Both the position numbers and the translations under genes were made by a program. Positions 13,398 to 21,121 of a DNA stretch of 23,381 nucleotides are shown here, piece by piece (position 1 is the first letter of the stretch; every line of letters begins with the position of its first letter). The notes below the pieces were generated by a model. It worked only from the letters and a program-made list of their open reading frames with translations. It searched no databases and was not told the DNA's origin. This DNA is from Bacteroidota bacterium (GTDB taxonomy: Bacteria > Bacteroidota > Ignavibacteria > Ignavibacteriales > Melioribacteraceae): contig JAEXUB010000093.1 of the NCBI GenBank assembly GCA_023453125.1, forward strand, positions 1-23,381. The letters run 5' to 3'.

Positions 13398-15503
13398 ATG
13401 TTTAATGATGAAAATAAAAATTTTATGGCTGACGGATCCGATAATAAAGGAACTCCGAACAGAAAAAAGAATAACCCCGGCGGACCTCAGAAGCCGGAAG
13501 GGGATTTTGACTGGATGAAAGTTATGAAACAGGTCTTTACCTGGGGACTTGTTATTATAGCAGCAATAGTAATTATGCGTTACGCGGGGGGAGATACCTC
13601 TACTACTAATATTTCATTCAATGATTATAAAAAACTGCTTGTCGACGATAAAATCTCGAAAATCAAAGTTACAAAGTCTGGGCTTAATGATTATACTGTT
13701 GAATGCGTTCTTAAGACAGAAGAGAAGTTTCCCGTTGGCGGGGCTTATGTTAAAACCCAGAAGGTTAACATTGTCTTTTTCGAAAAGCAGTATGAAGACG
13801 AATATAAAGTCTGGCAGGAAAAACAGATTCCTACCGAAAACATACGCGAATCGAACGAATGGACCAGTATGCTTATCAGTTTCCTCCCCTGGATTATTTT
13901 GATTGGCGCCTGGTTCTTCTTTATGCGCCGTATGCAGGGGGGAGCCGGCGGTTCAAGAGGACTGTTCAACTTCGGAAAGAGCCGTGCGAAATTAATATCT
14001 GAATCGGCTATTAAAGTTACATTTAAAGATGTCGCGGGTGCCGATGAAGCTAAACTTGAACTGGAAGAAATAATTGAATTTCTTAAAGAGCCCGGTAAAT
14101 TCCAGAAACTCGGCGGCAAGATTCCTCGCGGAGTATTGTTGCTGGGCCCTCCCGGGACAGGCAAGACATTATTGGCAAGAGCAGTTGCCGGCGAAGCCGG
14201 AGTTCCATTCTTCTCTATAAGCGGTGCGGACTTTGTTGAAATGTTTGTAGGCGTTGGTGCAAGCCGTGTGCGCGATCTTTTTGAACAGGGGAAGAAAAAT
14301 GCTCCTTGCATTATCTTTATAGATGAAATTGATGCCGTTGGACGCCACCGTGGTGCCGGACTTGGAGGCGGACACGACGAAAGGGAACAGACTCTTAACC
14401 AGCTTCTGGTTGAAATGGACGGATTTGAGCAGAACAGCGGTGTTATCATTATAGCAGCAACAAACCGCCCGGACGTTCTGGATCCCGCTTTATTAAGACC
14501 AGGCAGATTCGACCGCCAGGTTGTTGTTGACCGTCCGGATGTTACAGGGCGCGAAGGAATATTAAAAGTTCATACAAGAAAGATTCCTCTTGATAAAGAT
14601 GTGGATCTCAAAGTACTGGCAAAAGGAACTCCGGGGCTTGCAGGCGCCGAACTGGCAAATCTTGCAAACGAAGCCGCTCTTCTCGCCGCTAGAAAGAATA
14701 AGAAAAGCGTCTCTATGGATGATTTTGAAGAGGCCAAAGATAAAGTAATGATGGGTATGGAAAGAAAGAGCATGATAATTTCCGAAGATGAAAAGAAGCT
14801 CACCGCCTATCATGAAATAGGACACGTTCTTGTAGCTAGGATGATTCCCGAAGCCGATCCTGTTCATAAGGTTACAATTATACCGCGCGGCAGGGCGCTT
14901 GGCGTAACAACATATCTTCCGGTTGACGAAAAGCATACCTATTCCAAGGATTATCTTGAAGCGATGATTACATATGCATTGGGAGGCCGTGCTGCAGAAA
15001 AGATAGTATTCTCGCGTTACACAACGGGCGCCGGGAACGATATTGAAAAAGCTACCGGCATTGCTCGCAAAATGGTTTGCGAATGGGGCATGACCGAAAA
15101 ACTGGGCCCTGTGGCTTTCGGAAAGAATGAAGAGGAAATATTCCTCGGCCGCGAAATAACAAAGCATAAAGATTACAGCGAAGAGACTGCCCGCGATATC
15201 GATTATGAAATAAAGAGAATCATTAACAGCGGTATGGAAAGAGCAGAGAAAATCCTTTCGGATAATATTGATATTCTGCATAAACTCTCTCTTGAACTTC
15301 TGGAAAGAGAAATTCTCGATTCGGAAGAAATTGATAAGATAGTCAAAGGGGAAGAACTTCCCCCGGCAAAGAAAATTAACGGATCAAAGGAAAACGGAAA
15401 AGAAGCAATTCCCGATCACGTTAAGAAATTGATTGAAGAAAAAGAAAAGAGAGCGGTAATTTCACCTTCGGAGAATACAGAAAAGAAAGATGACGGCAAT
15501 TGA
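13398..15503 (+). CDS. ftsH: ATP-dependent zinc metalloprotease FtsH
   Basis: Membrane-anchored hexameric AAA+ protease that degrades misfolded or regulated membrane proteins, including orphan SecY in the known family. The 701-residue product has a hydrophilic N-tail, membrane helices at about 47-62 and 157-176, and an intervening periplasmic domain. The AAA domain has Walker A GPPGTGKT (250-257), Walker B IIFIDEIDAVG and the second region of homology ATNRPDVLDPALLRPGRFDRQV. The protease domain has H472-EIG-H476 and the third zinc ligand D548 in AGNDIEKAT, so it appears fully active. The C-terminus is a charged, Lys/Glu-rich tail. AAGAGG 5 nt before the ATG sets the start. It lies 9 nt after hpt and overlaps the next gene by 14 nt. 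Confidence 0.97.
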   Translation: MFNDENKNFMADGSDNKGTPNRKKNNPGGPQKPEGDFDWMKVMKQVFTWGLVIIAAIVIMRYAGGDTSTTNISFNDYKKLLVDDKISKIKVTKSGLNDYTVECVLKTEEKFPVGGAYVKTQKVNIVFFEKQYEDEYKVWQEKQIPTENIRESNEWTSMLISFLPWIILIGAWFFFMRRMQGGAGGSRGLFNFGKSRAKLISESAIKVTFKDVAGADEAKLELEEIIEFLKEPGKFQKLGGKIPRGVLLLGPPGTGKTLLARAVAGEAGVPFFSISGADFVEMFVGVGASRVRDLFEQGKKNAPCIIFIDEIDAVGRHRGAGLGGGHDEREQTLNQLLVEMDGFEQNSGVIIIAATNRPDVLDPALLRPGRFDRQVVVDRPDVTGREGILKVHTRKIPLDKDVDLKVLAKGTPGLAGAELANLANEAALLAARKNKKSVSMDDFEEAKDKVMMGMERKSMIISEDEKKLTAYHEIGHVLVARMIPEADPVHKVTIIPRGRALGVTTYLPVDEKHTYSKDYLEAMITYALGGRAAEKIVFSRYTTGAGNDIEKATGIARKMVCEWGMTEKLGPVAFGKNEEEIFLGREITKHKDYSEETARDIDYEIKRIINSGMERAEKILSDNIDILHKLSLELLEREILDSEEIDKIVKGEELPPAKKINGSKENGKEAIPDHVKKLIEEKEKRAVISPSENTEKKDDGN

Positions 15504-16158
15504 TAAAGGATTTATCGACTACAAAAGCGAGGTTCTGCGAAAAAGCATTCACCTTTGTTCTCTTTCTATTCCGGTAGTATATTATTTTATTACGCGGGAA
15601 TTAGCATTAACAATACTAATCCCGCTTACTCTTTTTTCTCTTGTAATAGATCTAACCCGCCATTACGTCCCGGCTCTGGGGAAGATATTCTACACATTTT
15701 TCGGTTTTATGCTCCGCAAACACGAAAAGGATTCAAAGAAAAAGAATTTGAACGGCGCAACCTATGTGCTCATATCCGCGGTGCTTGTTATTCTGCTATT
15801 CCCTAAAATATTTGCCGTAACCGGATTTGCGGTACTAATAATTGGAGATATATCGGCCGCGCTGATAGGCAGAAAATTCGGCAGGCATAAATTCCTATCT
15901 AAAAGCCTCGAAGGCTCCTTGGCTTTCCTTATTACATCCTTATTAGTCCTTTTCTTTGCACCCAAAATAACCGGCAGTATTGAGGAATATATTATCGGTT
16001 TTGTTGCAATATTTGTAGGAATGATTGTCGAAAATGTCTCGTACGGATGGGCTGATGATAATCTTACTATCCCGGTCTCAATTGGACTTACAATGTGGGC
16101 ACTCTACGCAATATTCCTTCCCAATCTGCCCCTGGTTCTTGCCGGAGTACCAAATTAA
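15490..16158 (+). CDS. SEC59/VTE5-like CTP-dependent polyprenol or diacylglycerol kinase
   Basis: Integral membrane protein of 222 residues with about six to seven hydrophobic helices. It has the conserved pattern of the dolichol kinase / phytol kinase / yeast DGK1 group within the CTP_transf_1 superfamily: RKSIHL near the N-terminus (18-22), LNGATYVLISA (87-97), G119-D-x2-A...G127-x3-G131, K138-SLEGS (to 143) and DDNLTIPV (189-196). These enzymes use CTP to phosphorylate a lipid alcohol such as a polyprenol, phytol or diacylglycerol. It lacks the classic CdsA signature (KRxxKD...HGG), so it is not the usual phosphatidate cytidylyltransferase. It overlaps ftsH by 14 nt and its stop overlaps that of the convergent gene. 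The lipid substrate is not known. Confidence 0.82.
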   Translation: MTAIDKGFIDYKSEVLRKSIHLCSLSIPVVYYFITRELALTILIPLTLFSLVIDLTRHYVPALGKIFYTFFGFMLRKHEKDSKKKNLNGATYVLISAVLVILLFPKIFAVTGFAVLIIGDISAALIGRKFGRHKFLSKSLEGSLAFLITSLLVLFFAPKITGSIEEYIIGFVAIFVGMIVENVSYGWADDNLTIPVSIGLTMWALYAIFLPNLPLVLAGVPN

Positions 16159-18065
16159 TTTCCGGCTTCTTTAATAAGGAAATCGGGAATCACAGTTCCG
16201 GAATAATCTCTCCTGACAATTTGTATTATTTCTTTAGCTTTATCCTTCATGCCGTACTGGAGTTCATATTGTGCGCGGCGAAGAAGCATTCCTGGAATTT
16301 GTCTGTATATAAAGCCGCTGTAGTTATCAAGTTCTTCGGGAAACCGTATTCTGAAATTCAAGGCCGGCCCGGGAACATATTCATTGCTGGCGGTAACCTT
16401 ATAAAGAAGTCCATAAGGTACTGCTGTTGTACCTTGCGGAAGCCTGAACTGCCCGTTACGCAATTCGCTGTCTATTAATTCAGGACCGATAAAATAATCC
16501 CTTTTATTTATGTTCGCTGAAATGAGATTAGTCATAATGGACTGGTAATAAAATTCCAGTCTTTCCGGGTTGAAATTACCTCCCGCTTCAAAAATTCTAA
16601 CTTCTTTAATAAAAGAATTTACTTCTTCTCTTACACCGTCAAAAAGGCCCGGATAGTTTCTGCCCGTTTGTTTATAGTACCAGGAACGGCGAAGGAGTTC
16701 CTTATCAATTACTGTAATATCATTACGGTAATTCTCAACCAGCCTGAAATAATAAGAGGAAGAAATAAAATAATCCCACTGATAACTGAATACAATAGAA
16801 TTTTGGGGAAGGCTGCCAATTACTGCTTTTGTATAATCTTCATACACATAAGTTCCGGAAGAATTAACCATTCTGTAATTCAACAGGAAAGAGATTAAAA
16901 CAACTAATCCCAGCAAGCCGGCACCGGCTGCAAAATCAAGCGATTTGTTCCTGAAATAATTCAGCATCTTTAATGCCCCGAAGGAAGCAAATATTCCGAG
17001 GATGATGTAAGAAAGAAGGAAATATGATTCTATATCGTGAATGCTGTAATTTATAGTGTATAATACGCTGAAAATATATGTGATGAGAAAGAAATGAAAA
17101 AGCTTTCTGTTCAGTTTAAATATAAATGGAATGCCTGCAAGAGTAAAGAATAAAGGGAAAAAGCCGAATACCTTTGGTAATTGTGATACATAATTTGATA
17201 GCTGGTTCTTAGCTTCTTCTATTGAAGAGAATAGCCATACGCTGTACTGTCTGCCGCTGATGTGCCTTAAGAGGTTATCAAAGCTTGAAGTATCCCCCCA
17301 GCTCAGGAGAGGATTCTGAGATGCTCTTATATAAAGATAAGAATAAAGAATGATAATAATGGCGGCAAATACTCCGGCCATTAAAGGAATTCTCTTTAAT
17401 GACTCTTTTCCGAAGCCCATTTTTGAAAAGTAGAGAAAAATAAGTCCGGGAATAATTAAAAGAGTTGTCATATGGTTTGTAAATCCGAGAGCAGCGGCTC
17501 CGGCAAGAATAAGGCATTCCTTTAATGAGGGATTTGCCGAAGCCTGAAAGCGGGATGCGGCATAAAGTATAGTCGCAAATAAAAGTGCTTGAAGCGAATA
17601 TACTTCTGTAGATGTGCTCTGCATCCAAAAAGTTAAATTAAATCCTATAATAAATACACCGAATAGAGAGGCGGCTATCTTATCTTTCAAGGCAAATACA
17701 AAAGAGCCGGTCTTGCCTTTTTTATTTCCCTTTTTTGTCTTTATATCCGCAGTGCGGAGCGTAGTAGAATGATCTATAAGCAGGAAAATTGTCTTTATGA
17801 AAAAGAAAGCAGAAGCGGCGCAGTAGATTGCGGCTAATAAGTTTGCCTGATAGATTTTTGTGAAGGGCAGCGGAATAAGGAGGAAAAGATATCCCAGAAT
17901 TGTGAAGAGGGGATATCCTGTCGGGTGGGCTATGCCCGCAACTGCCTGAACCGCCGCAAGCTCGCCGGTATCAATCTGCATAACAGAAGGAGCGAGAGTA
18001 ATTATGTATACGGCAAGCAATATCAGGGAAACAATATAAGGGTAATGCTTCTTCAAGTATTCCAA
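16155..18065 (-). CDS. DUF2723-family multi-pass membrane protein (glycosyltransferase-like)
   Basis: A 636-residue membrane protein with about ten or more hydrophobic helices in the first 400 residues and a soluble C-terminal region of about 230. Its start is characteristic of DUF2723: a first helix, then TLAPSVMQIDTGEL (23-36) and AHPTGYPLFTILGYLF (46-61). These place an acidic Asp/Glu pair (D32, E35) on an outward loop, as in lipid-linked GT-C glycosyltransferases. DUF2723 proteins are common in Bacteroidota, and some annotations call them O-mannosyltransferase-like; the reaction here is unproven. The start is TTG at 18065, with GGAG spaced 8 nt upstream and 2 nt after the glnE stop, implying co-transcription. 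The stop shares TTAA with the convergent kinase gene. Confidence 0.83.
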   Translation of the reverse strand: MEYLKKHYPYIVSLILLAVYIITLAPSVMQIDTGELAAVQAVAGIAHPTGYPLFTILGYLFLLIPLPFTKIYQANLLAAIYCAASAFFFIKTIFLLIDHSTTLRTADIKTKKGNKKGKTGSFVFALKDKIAASLFGVFIIGFNLTFWMQSTSTEVYSLQALLFATILYAASRFQASANPSLKECLILAGAAALGFTNHMTTLLIIPGLIFLYFSKMGFGKESLKRIPLMAGVFAAIIIILYSYLYIRASQNPLLSWGDTSSFDNLLRHISGRQYSVWLFSSIEEAKNQLSNYVSQLPKVFGFFPLFFTLAGIPFIFKLNRKLFHFFLITYIFSVLYTINYSIHDIESYFLLSYIILGIFASFGALKMLNYFRNKSLDFAAGAGLLGLVVLISFLLNYRMVNSSGTYVYEDYTKAVIGSLPQNSIVFSYQWDYFISSSYYFRLVENYRNDITVIDKELLRRSWYYKQTGRNYPGLFDGVREEVNSFIKEVRIFEAGGNFNPERLEFYYQSIMTNLISANINKRDYFIGPELIDSELRNGQFRLPQGTTAVPYGLLYKVTASNEYVPGPALNFRIRFPEELDNYSGFIYRQIPGMLLRRAQYELQYGMKDKAKEIIQIVRRDYSGTVIPDFLIKEAGN

Positions 18066-18067
18066 AA

Positions 18068-20809
18068 TTAAATCTCCAGAATTTTGTTAAATGCATTAAT
18101 GTTCTGTTTCATAATCTCCTTTAGCTGCATAAACTCGTCAGTCCCGGGTGCTAAACGGTAGTTTCTATTCCCGCTCCGGTTCTGGCTGTTCAAAAGAACC
18201 GATTTGAGAATGCCGTAATTTAACAATAAAATTTCAAGTTCATTTCTGCGCTCATTCTTTTCAATCAGGAATTTTATTGAATCAGAGGTGCTTTTGCCCA
18301 TGCAGTGTTTATAATATCGGGCATTTTTAATCAGAAGGTACTGCAAAGCAAATTCAATTGTGATTATTCCCCCCGGATTTTTTTTAATATCCGTTGATTC
18401 ATCGTAGAGAATTCTGCTTTGCCCGGTGTATTTTTTGTGCATCTCAATCAGCTGATTTCCAATTGACTCCCCTGGCAGTTTTTTTACCTGTGCAATAAGT
18501 TCCTTTGCAAAAGAGTTATAGAGATCTGCCGATCCTGCAGTATATCGCATCTTGGAGAATGACTGGAATTCCCAGATTCTTGCCCGTTCGGATAGATATT
18601 TCTTGAAAGCCGATAAAGTATAGATAAGCGGAGAGTTCTTCCCTTCGGGGCGGAGTTTAAGGTCAATATCAAAAAAGCAGATTCTTGATTTCAGGTCATT
18701 AAGCAGGGAAAGATATTCCTTTTCGATTGCCGGTATATCGCAATCGTCTCCTGCAACAAATATAAAGTCTATATCGGAGGCAAAGTTCATCTCTCCGGAG
18801 CCGAAGCTTCCCAGAGAGGCTATAAAGAAAGGCTGTTTAATTCCATTAAAATAATTAGCTATAAATAAATCAATAATCCGCGAAAGGAGAAGTGAGAATT
18901 TATCCCTTTCCAGTTTGCCGATTGTGTATTGTACAATAAGAGATAGAAAAACATCATTGAAGCGGGCAGTGGCAACAGATGAAATATCTATTTTGTCGAA
19001 ACACGCGCCCGTAAGGAAATAATCTTCTGTCTGTTTATCAGAAGCAATAAGATCCACGGCCTGCCTTGAATTGGCGCAAAGAAGCATAAAAGCGATAAAA
19101 TATTTTTTTTCTTTAAGCCGGCTATACCAGAGGGATGGCATTGCGCAGGATTTAATTATTCTTGCGAAGTTTTCAATAATTCCGTCCGGATCGGCAGAAG
19201 ATTTTAAGAATGATGCAGTCTTTTCTTCAATTGAGTAAAAGCTCTCTATTGTTCGTGATTCAAATCCTTTACTTTCCAGAAGTCCTGTCCCGCTCCTGAG
19301 AAACCTTATATTTTTTTCGGCACGGGGTTTTTCCTTAAATACAATTTCATCGAAAGGATCGGTGTTCCTTTCTCCTTCTTCTTTAAGGATATGATTGTAA
19401 ATTTTTCTTACACCTGTTCTGTAATCTTCAAGCCGGAGGCGGAAATCCTCGGCGCTTTTCAATCCAAGATAAAAGGCAATTCTCGTCTGCATCTCTTCGT
19501 TATCCGGAATAAGGTGGGTTTGCCTGTCATTCATAAGCTGGAGAAAATGCTCTGTTCTCCGGTAGAATATGTATGCCTCTCTGAATAGAGAGGCTTCCCC
19601 TTTTTTCAGAAGTTTATGTTTCTCGAGCAGGCTGATTGATTCGAGCGAATTCCCGTTCCTCAATTCTTTTATTTTCCCACCGTTAAGAAGCTGGAGTGCC
19701 TGAACAGTAAATTCAATATCCCTAATTCCCCCCTTGAAAAGCTTTATATTCTCGGCTCCCGCAATTTTTCTTTCAATATCCTTTTTGATTTTTCTTACCT
19801 GTTCTTTAATTGGAAGGTAATGTGAAGAAGGGAAGATAAATCCTCTTATATATTTGAAGAATTGGTCGTAAACGTCCCTGCTTCCGCATACGAAATTGAG
19901 TTTTATCAGCATTTGCCTTTCCCAATCCTCGCCTCGGGATTCGTAGTAATTCATATAATCGGAGAGGGGAGCGCAAAGGGGGGCATTCCGGCCGTCGGGG
20001 CGGAGCCTGAAATCTATCCGGTATAGATATCCTTTGCCGGTAATTTCCGTTGAAGATTTGATGAAAAGCTTTACAATTTCATCCAGCAGTTCGCTCAGTT
20101 CCTTCTGAACGTCAAGCGTAAAGTCTTTTTCGTAAAAGAGTATCAGGTCAACATCGCTGCTGTAATTTAATTCGTTTCCCCCCTGTTTACCGAGCGATGC
20201 CAGACAGAAGGAAACCGGAATTTTTGTTTTATACTTGTATTCAATTTCCTCCCTGCAGATATCGAACAGGGCAGTAAGCAGTGACGAGGCAAGTGATGAC
20301 AGCTGTGCAGTAATTGAGGGAATCTCCCTGAAACCGAGAATATCATTTAAGCCTATCTTCAATACATAGCGCTTTTTAAATTGCTTTAAAAAGTTCAGTT
20401 TTGAGTTGAATGATCTAAATGGGGTTATGCTTCGGTAAATTTCTCCGGAGAGAGATTCTCTGTTCTCCTCACGGAGTAAATAGTCATTATCAAAAATCTG
20501 ATAAATCAGCCCCGGATTCTGTACTATAATATCGGTTAGGAAATTGCTGTTTGATACTATTGCTGCCACAATTTCGAGATGGTGGGGATATTTAACTGCC
20601 TCATTAACAAAAGATACTTTATCAAAGAGTGAGGAAACCAGCCTTATCAGATTCGATTCCGTATCGGGGGTAAAATGGTATTTTGAAAGCTCCCCTTCCA
20701 GTTTGCGGAGAAAATATTCGAATCTTTCGGGGGTTATATAGCCTCCCACCGAATTGATAAGGAGTTCGGTAAACCCCTTTGAGAAAAAGTTATCCTCTGT
20801 TTTCTTCAA
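18068..20809 (-). CDS. glnE: Glutamine synthetase adenylyltransferase/deadenylase (GlnE-like)
   Basis: GlnE attaches AMP to, and removes it from, glutamine synthetase to match nitrogen supply. The 913 residues (E. coli about 946) show the duplicated architecture. Nucleotidyltransferase domain 1 is at about 200-310, with GKQGGNELNYSSDVDL (207-222; metal ligands D219/D221) and FRLRPDGRNAPL. A GlnD-PII-UR-like helical linker contains GGIRDIEFTVQALQL (360-374). Domain 2 has GSFGSGEMNFASDIDF (667-682; D679/D681) and LKLRPEGKNSPL. Both DxD pairs are kept, so both activities look possible. The loop of domain 2 is GSFGSGE rather than GKFGGxE, losing the lysine. The start is TTG at 20809, forced by an upstream stop five codons away, with a poor ribosome site. 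No glnA or PII gene is in the window. Confidence 0.88.
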   Translation of the reverse strand: MKKTEDNFFSKGFTELLINSVGGYITPERFEYFLRKLEGELSKYHFTPDTESNLIRLVSSLFDKVSFVNEAVKYPHHLEIVAAIVSNSNFLTDIIVQNPGLIYQIFDNDYLLREENRESLSGEIYRSITPFRSFNSKLNFLKQFKKRYVLKIGLNDILGFREIPSITAQLSSLASSLLTALFDICREEIEYKYKTKIPVSFCLASLGKQGGNELNYSSDVDLILFYEKDFTLDVQKELSELLDEIVKLFIKSSTEITGKGYLYRIDFRLRPDGRNAPLCAPLSDYMNYYESRGEDWERQMLIKLNFVCGSRDVYDQFFKYIRGFIFPSSHYLPIKEQVRKIKKDIERKIAGAENIKLFKGGIRDIEFTVQALQLLNGGKIKELRNGNSLESISLLEKHKLLKKGEASLFREAYIFYRRTEHFLQLMNDRQTHLIPDNEEMQTRIAFYLGLKSAEDFRLRLEDYRTGVRKIYNHILKEEGERNTDPFDEIVFKEKPRAEKNIRFLRSGTGLLESKGFESRTIESFYSIEEKTASFLKSSADPDGIIENFARIIKSCAMPSLWYSRLKEKKYFIAFMLLCANSRQAVDLIASDKQTEDYFLTGACFDKIDISSVATARFNDVFLSLIVQYTIGKLERDKFSLLLSRIIDLFIANYFNGIKQPFFIASLGSFGSGEMNFASDIDFIFVAGDDCDIPAIEKEYLSLLNDLKSRICFFDIDLKLRPEGKNSPLIYTLSAFKKYLSERARIWEFQSFSKMRYTAGSADLYNSFAKELIAQVKKLPGESIGNQLIEMHKKYTGQSRILYDESTDIKKNPGGIITIEFALQYLLIKNARYYKHCMGKSTSDSIKFLIEKNERRNELEILLLNYGILKSVLLNSQNRSGNRNYRLAPGTDEFMQLKEIMKQNINAFNKILEI

Positions 20810-20847
20810 TTTGCCCGGAAAATTTTAATAAATAAAAGATAGTATTT

Positions 20848-20872
20848 TTTATCCTTTTTAAAAACGGATAAA
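20848..20872. promoter_or_regulatory. 25-nt imperfect palindrome upstream of glnE
   Basis: Arms TTTATCC (20848-20854) and GGATAAA (20866-20872) surround an A/T core centred on 20860; 11 of 12 symmetric positions pair, the exception being 20855/20865. It lies 39 nt upstream of the glnE start in the divergent glnE-secA gap. Dyad symmetry without a GC stem or loop suggests a DNA operator rather than an RNA hairpin, but no regulator is known. Confidence 0.4.
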
Positions 20873-20942
20873 TGGGTAATTACCTCCTCCCGCAGAAAAG
20901 AGGCAAATTGCCCTCCTGTGAGGAGTTCATTTTAACCGGCTC

Positions 20943-21058
20943 CCCCTATTTAATTGAAGCATCTCAATTGAGGCTCATTTATAGGGGAAAAAAGTATACA
21001 TTTTTGAAACAAATAGGGGTAAATATTGTAAAAACAAGGGGGGCGTATTTATCCCCTT
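20943..21058 (+). repeat. Set of competing inverted repeats in the secA leader
   Basis: CCCCTATTT (20943-20951) can pair over 7 bp with ATAGGGG (20981-20987), enclosing an inner AATTGA/TCAATT stem (20952-20957/20964-20969). It can also pair over 9 bp with AAATAGGGG (21011-21019). Separately, CCCCTT (21053-21058) can pair with AAGGGG (21036-21041), or its extended form with AGGGGTAAAT (21015-21024) with one bulge. The pairings exclude one another, as in attenuator-type leaders. Confidence 0.4.
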
Positions 21059-21121
21059 GCGGTTTCTTTGCATTTCAGAACCTCATTATTTAACTTTATT
21101 TGCTAAAATAACGGAGAAATG

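Larger units (their letters stand above)
20810..21118. other. Gene-free divergent region between glnE and secA
   Basis: The only stretch over 300 bases without a convincing gene. The left third is A/T-rich and holds the 25-nt palindrome. The middle has small hairpins: GGC-AAATT-GCC near 20902-20912 and CTCCT-GTG-AGGAG near 20923-20935. The right part has competing inverted repeats (20943-21058). Ahead of secA is an A/T-rich stretch ending in GGAG (21113-21116). A 73-codon open frame (20872-21093) is present but not supported as a gene. No convincing secA or glnE promoter was found by eye. Confidence 0.6.

Noticed and set aside
13745..15281. Two long antisense open frames (234 and 239 codons) across ftsH
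   Set aside because: They are mirror frames of a strongly conserved AAA protease gene; composition is serine/proline or cysteine/phenylalanine-rich with no domain, promoter or ribosome site.
20872..21093. A 73-codon plus-strand open frame just before secA, considered as a SecM-like secretion-monitor leader peptide
   Set aside because: It has no signal sequence or membrane helix, no good ribosome site, no recognisable arrest motif, and overlaps the inverted repeats. A chance open frame of this length is expected. Conservation of the peptide in relatives would reopen the case.
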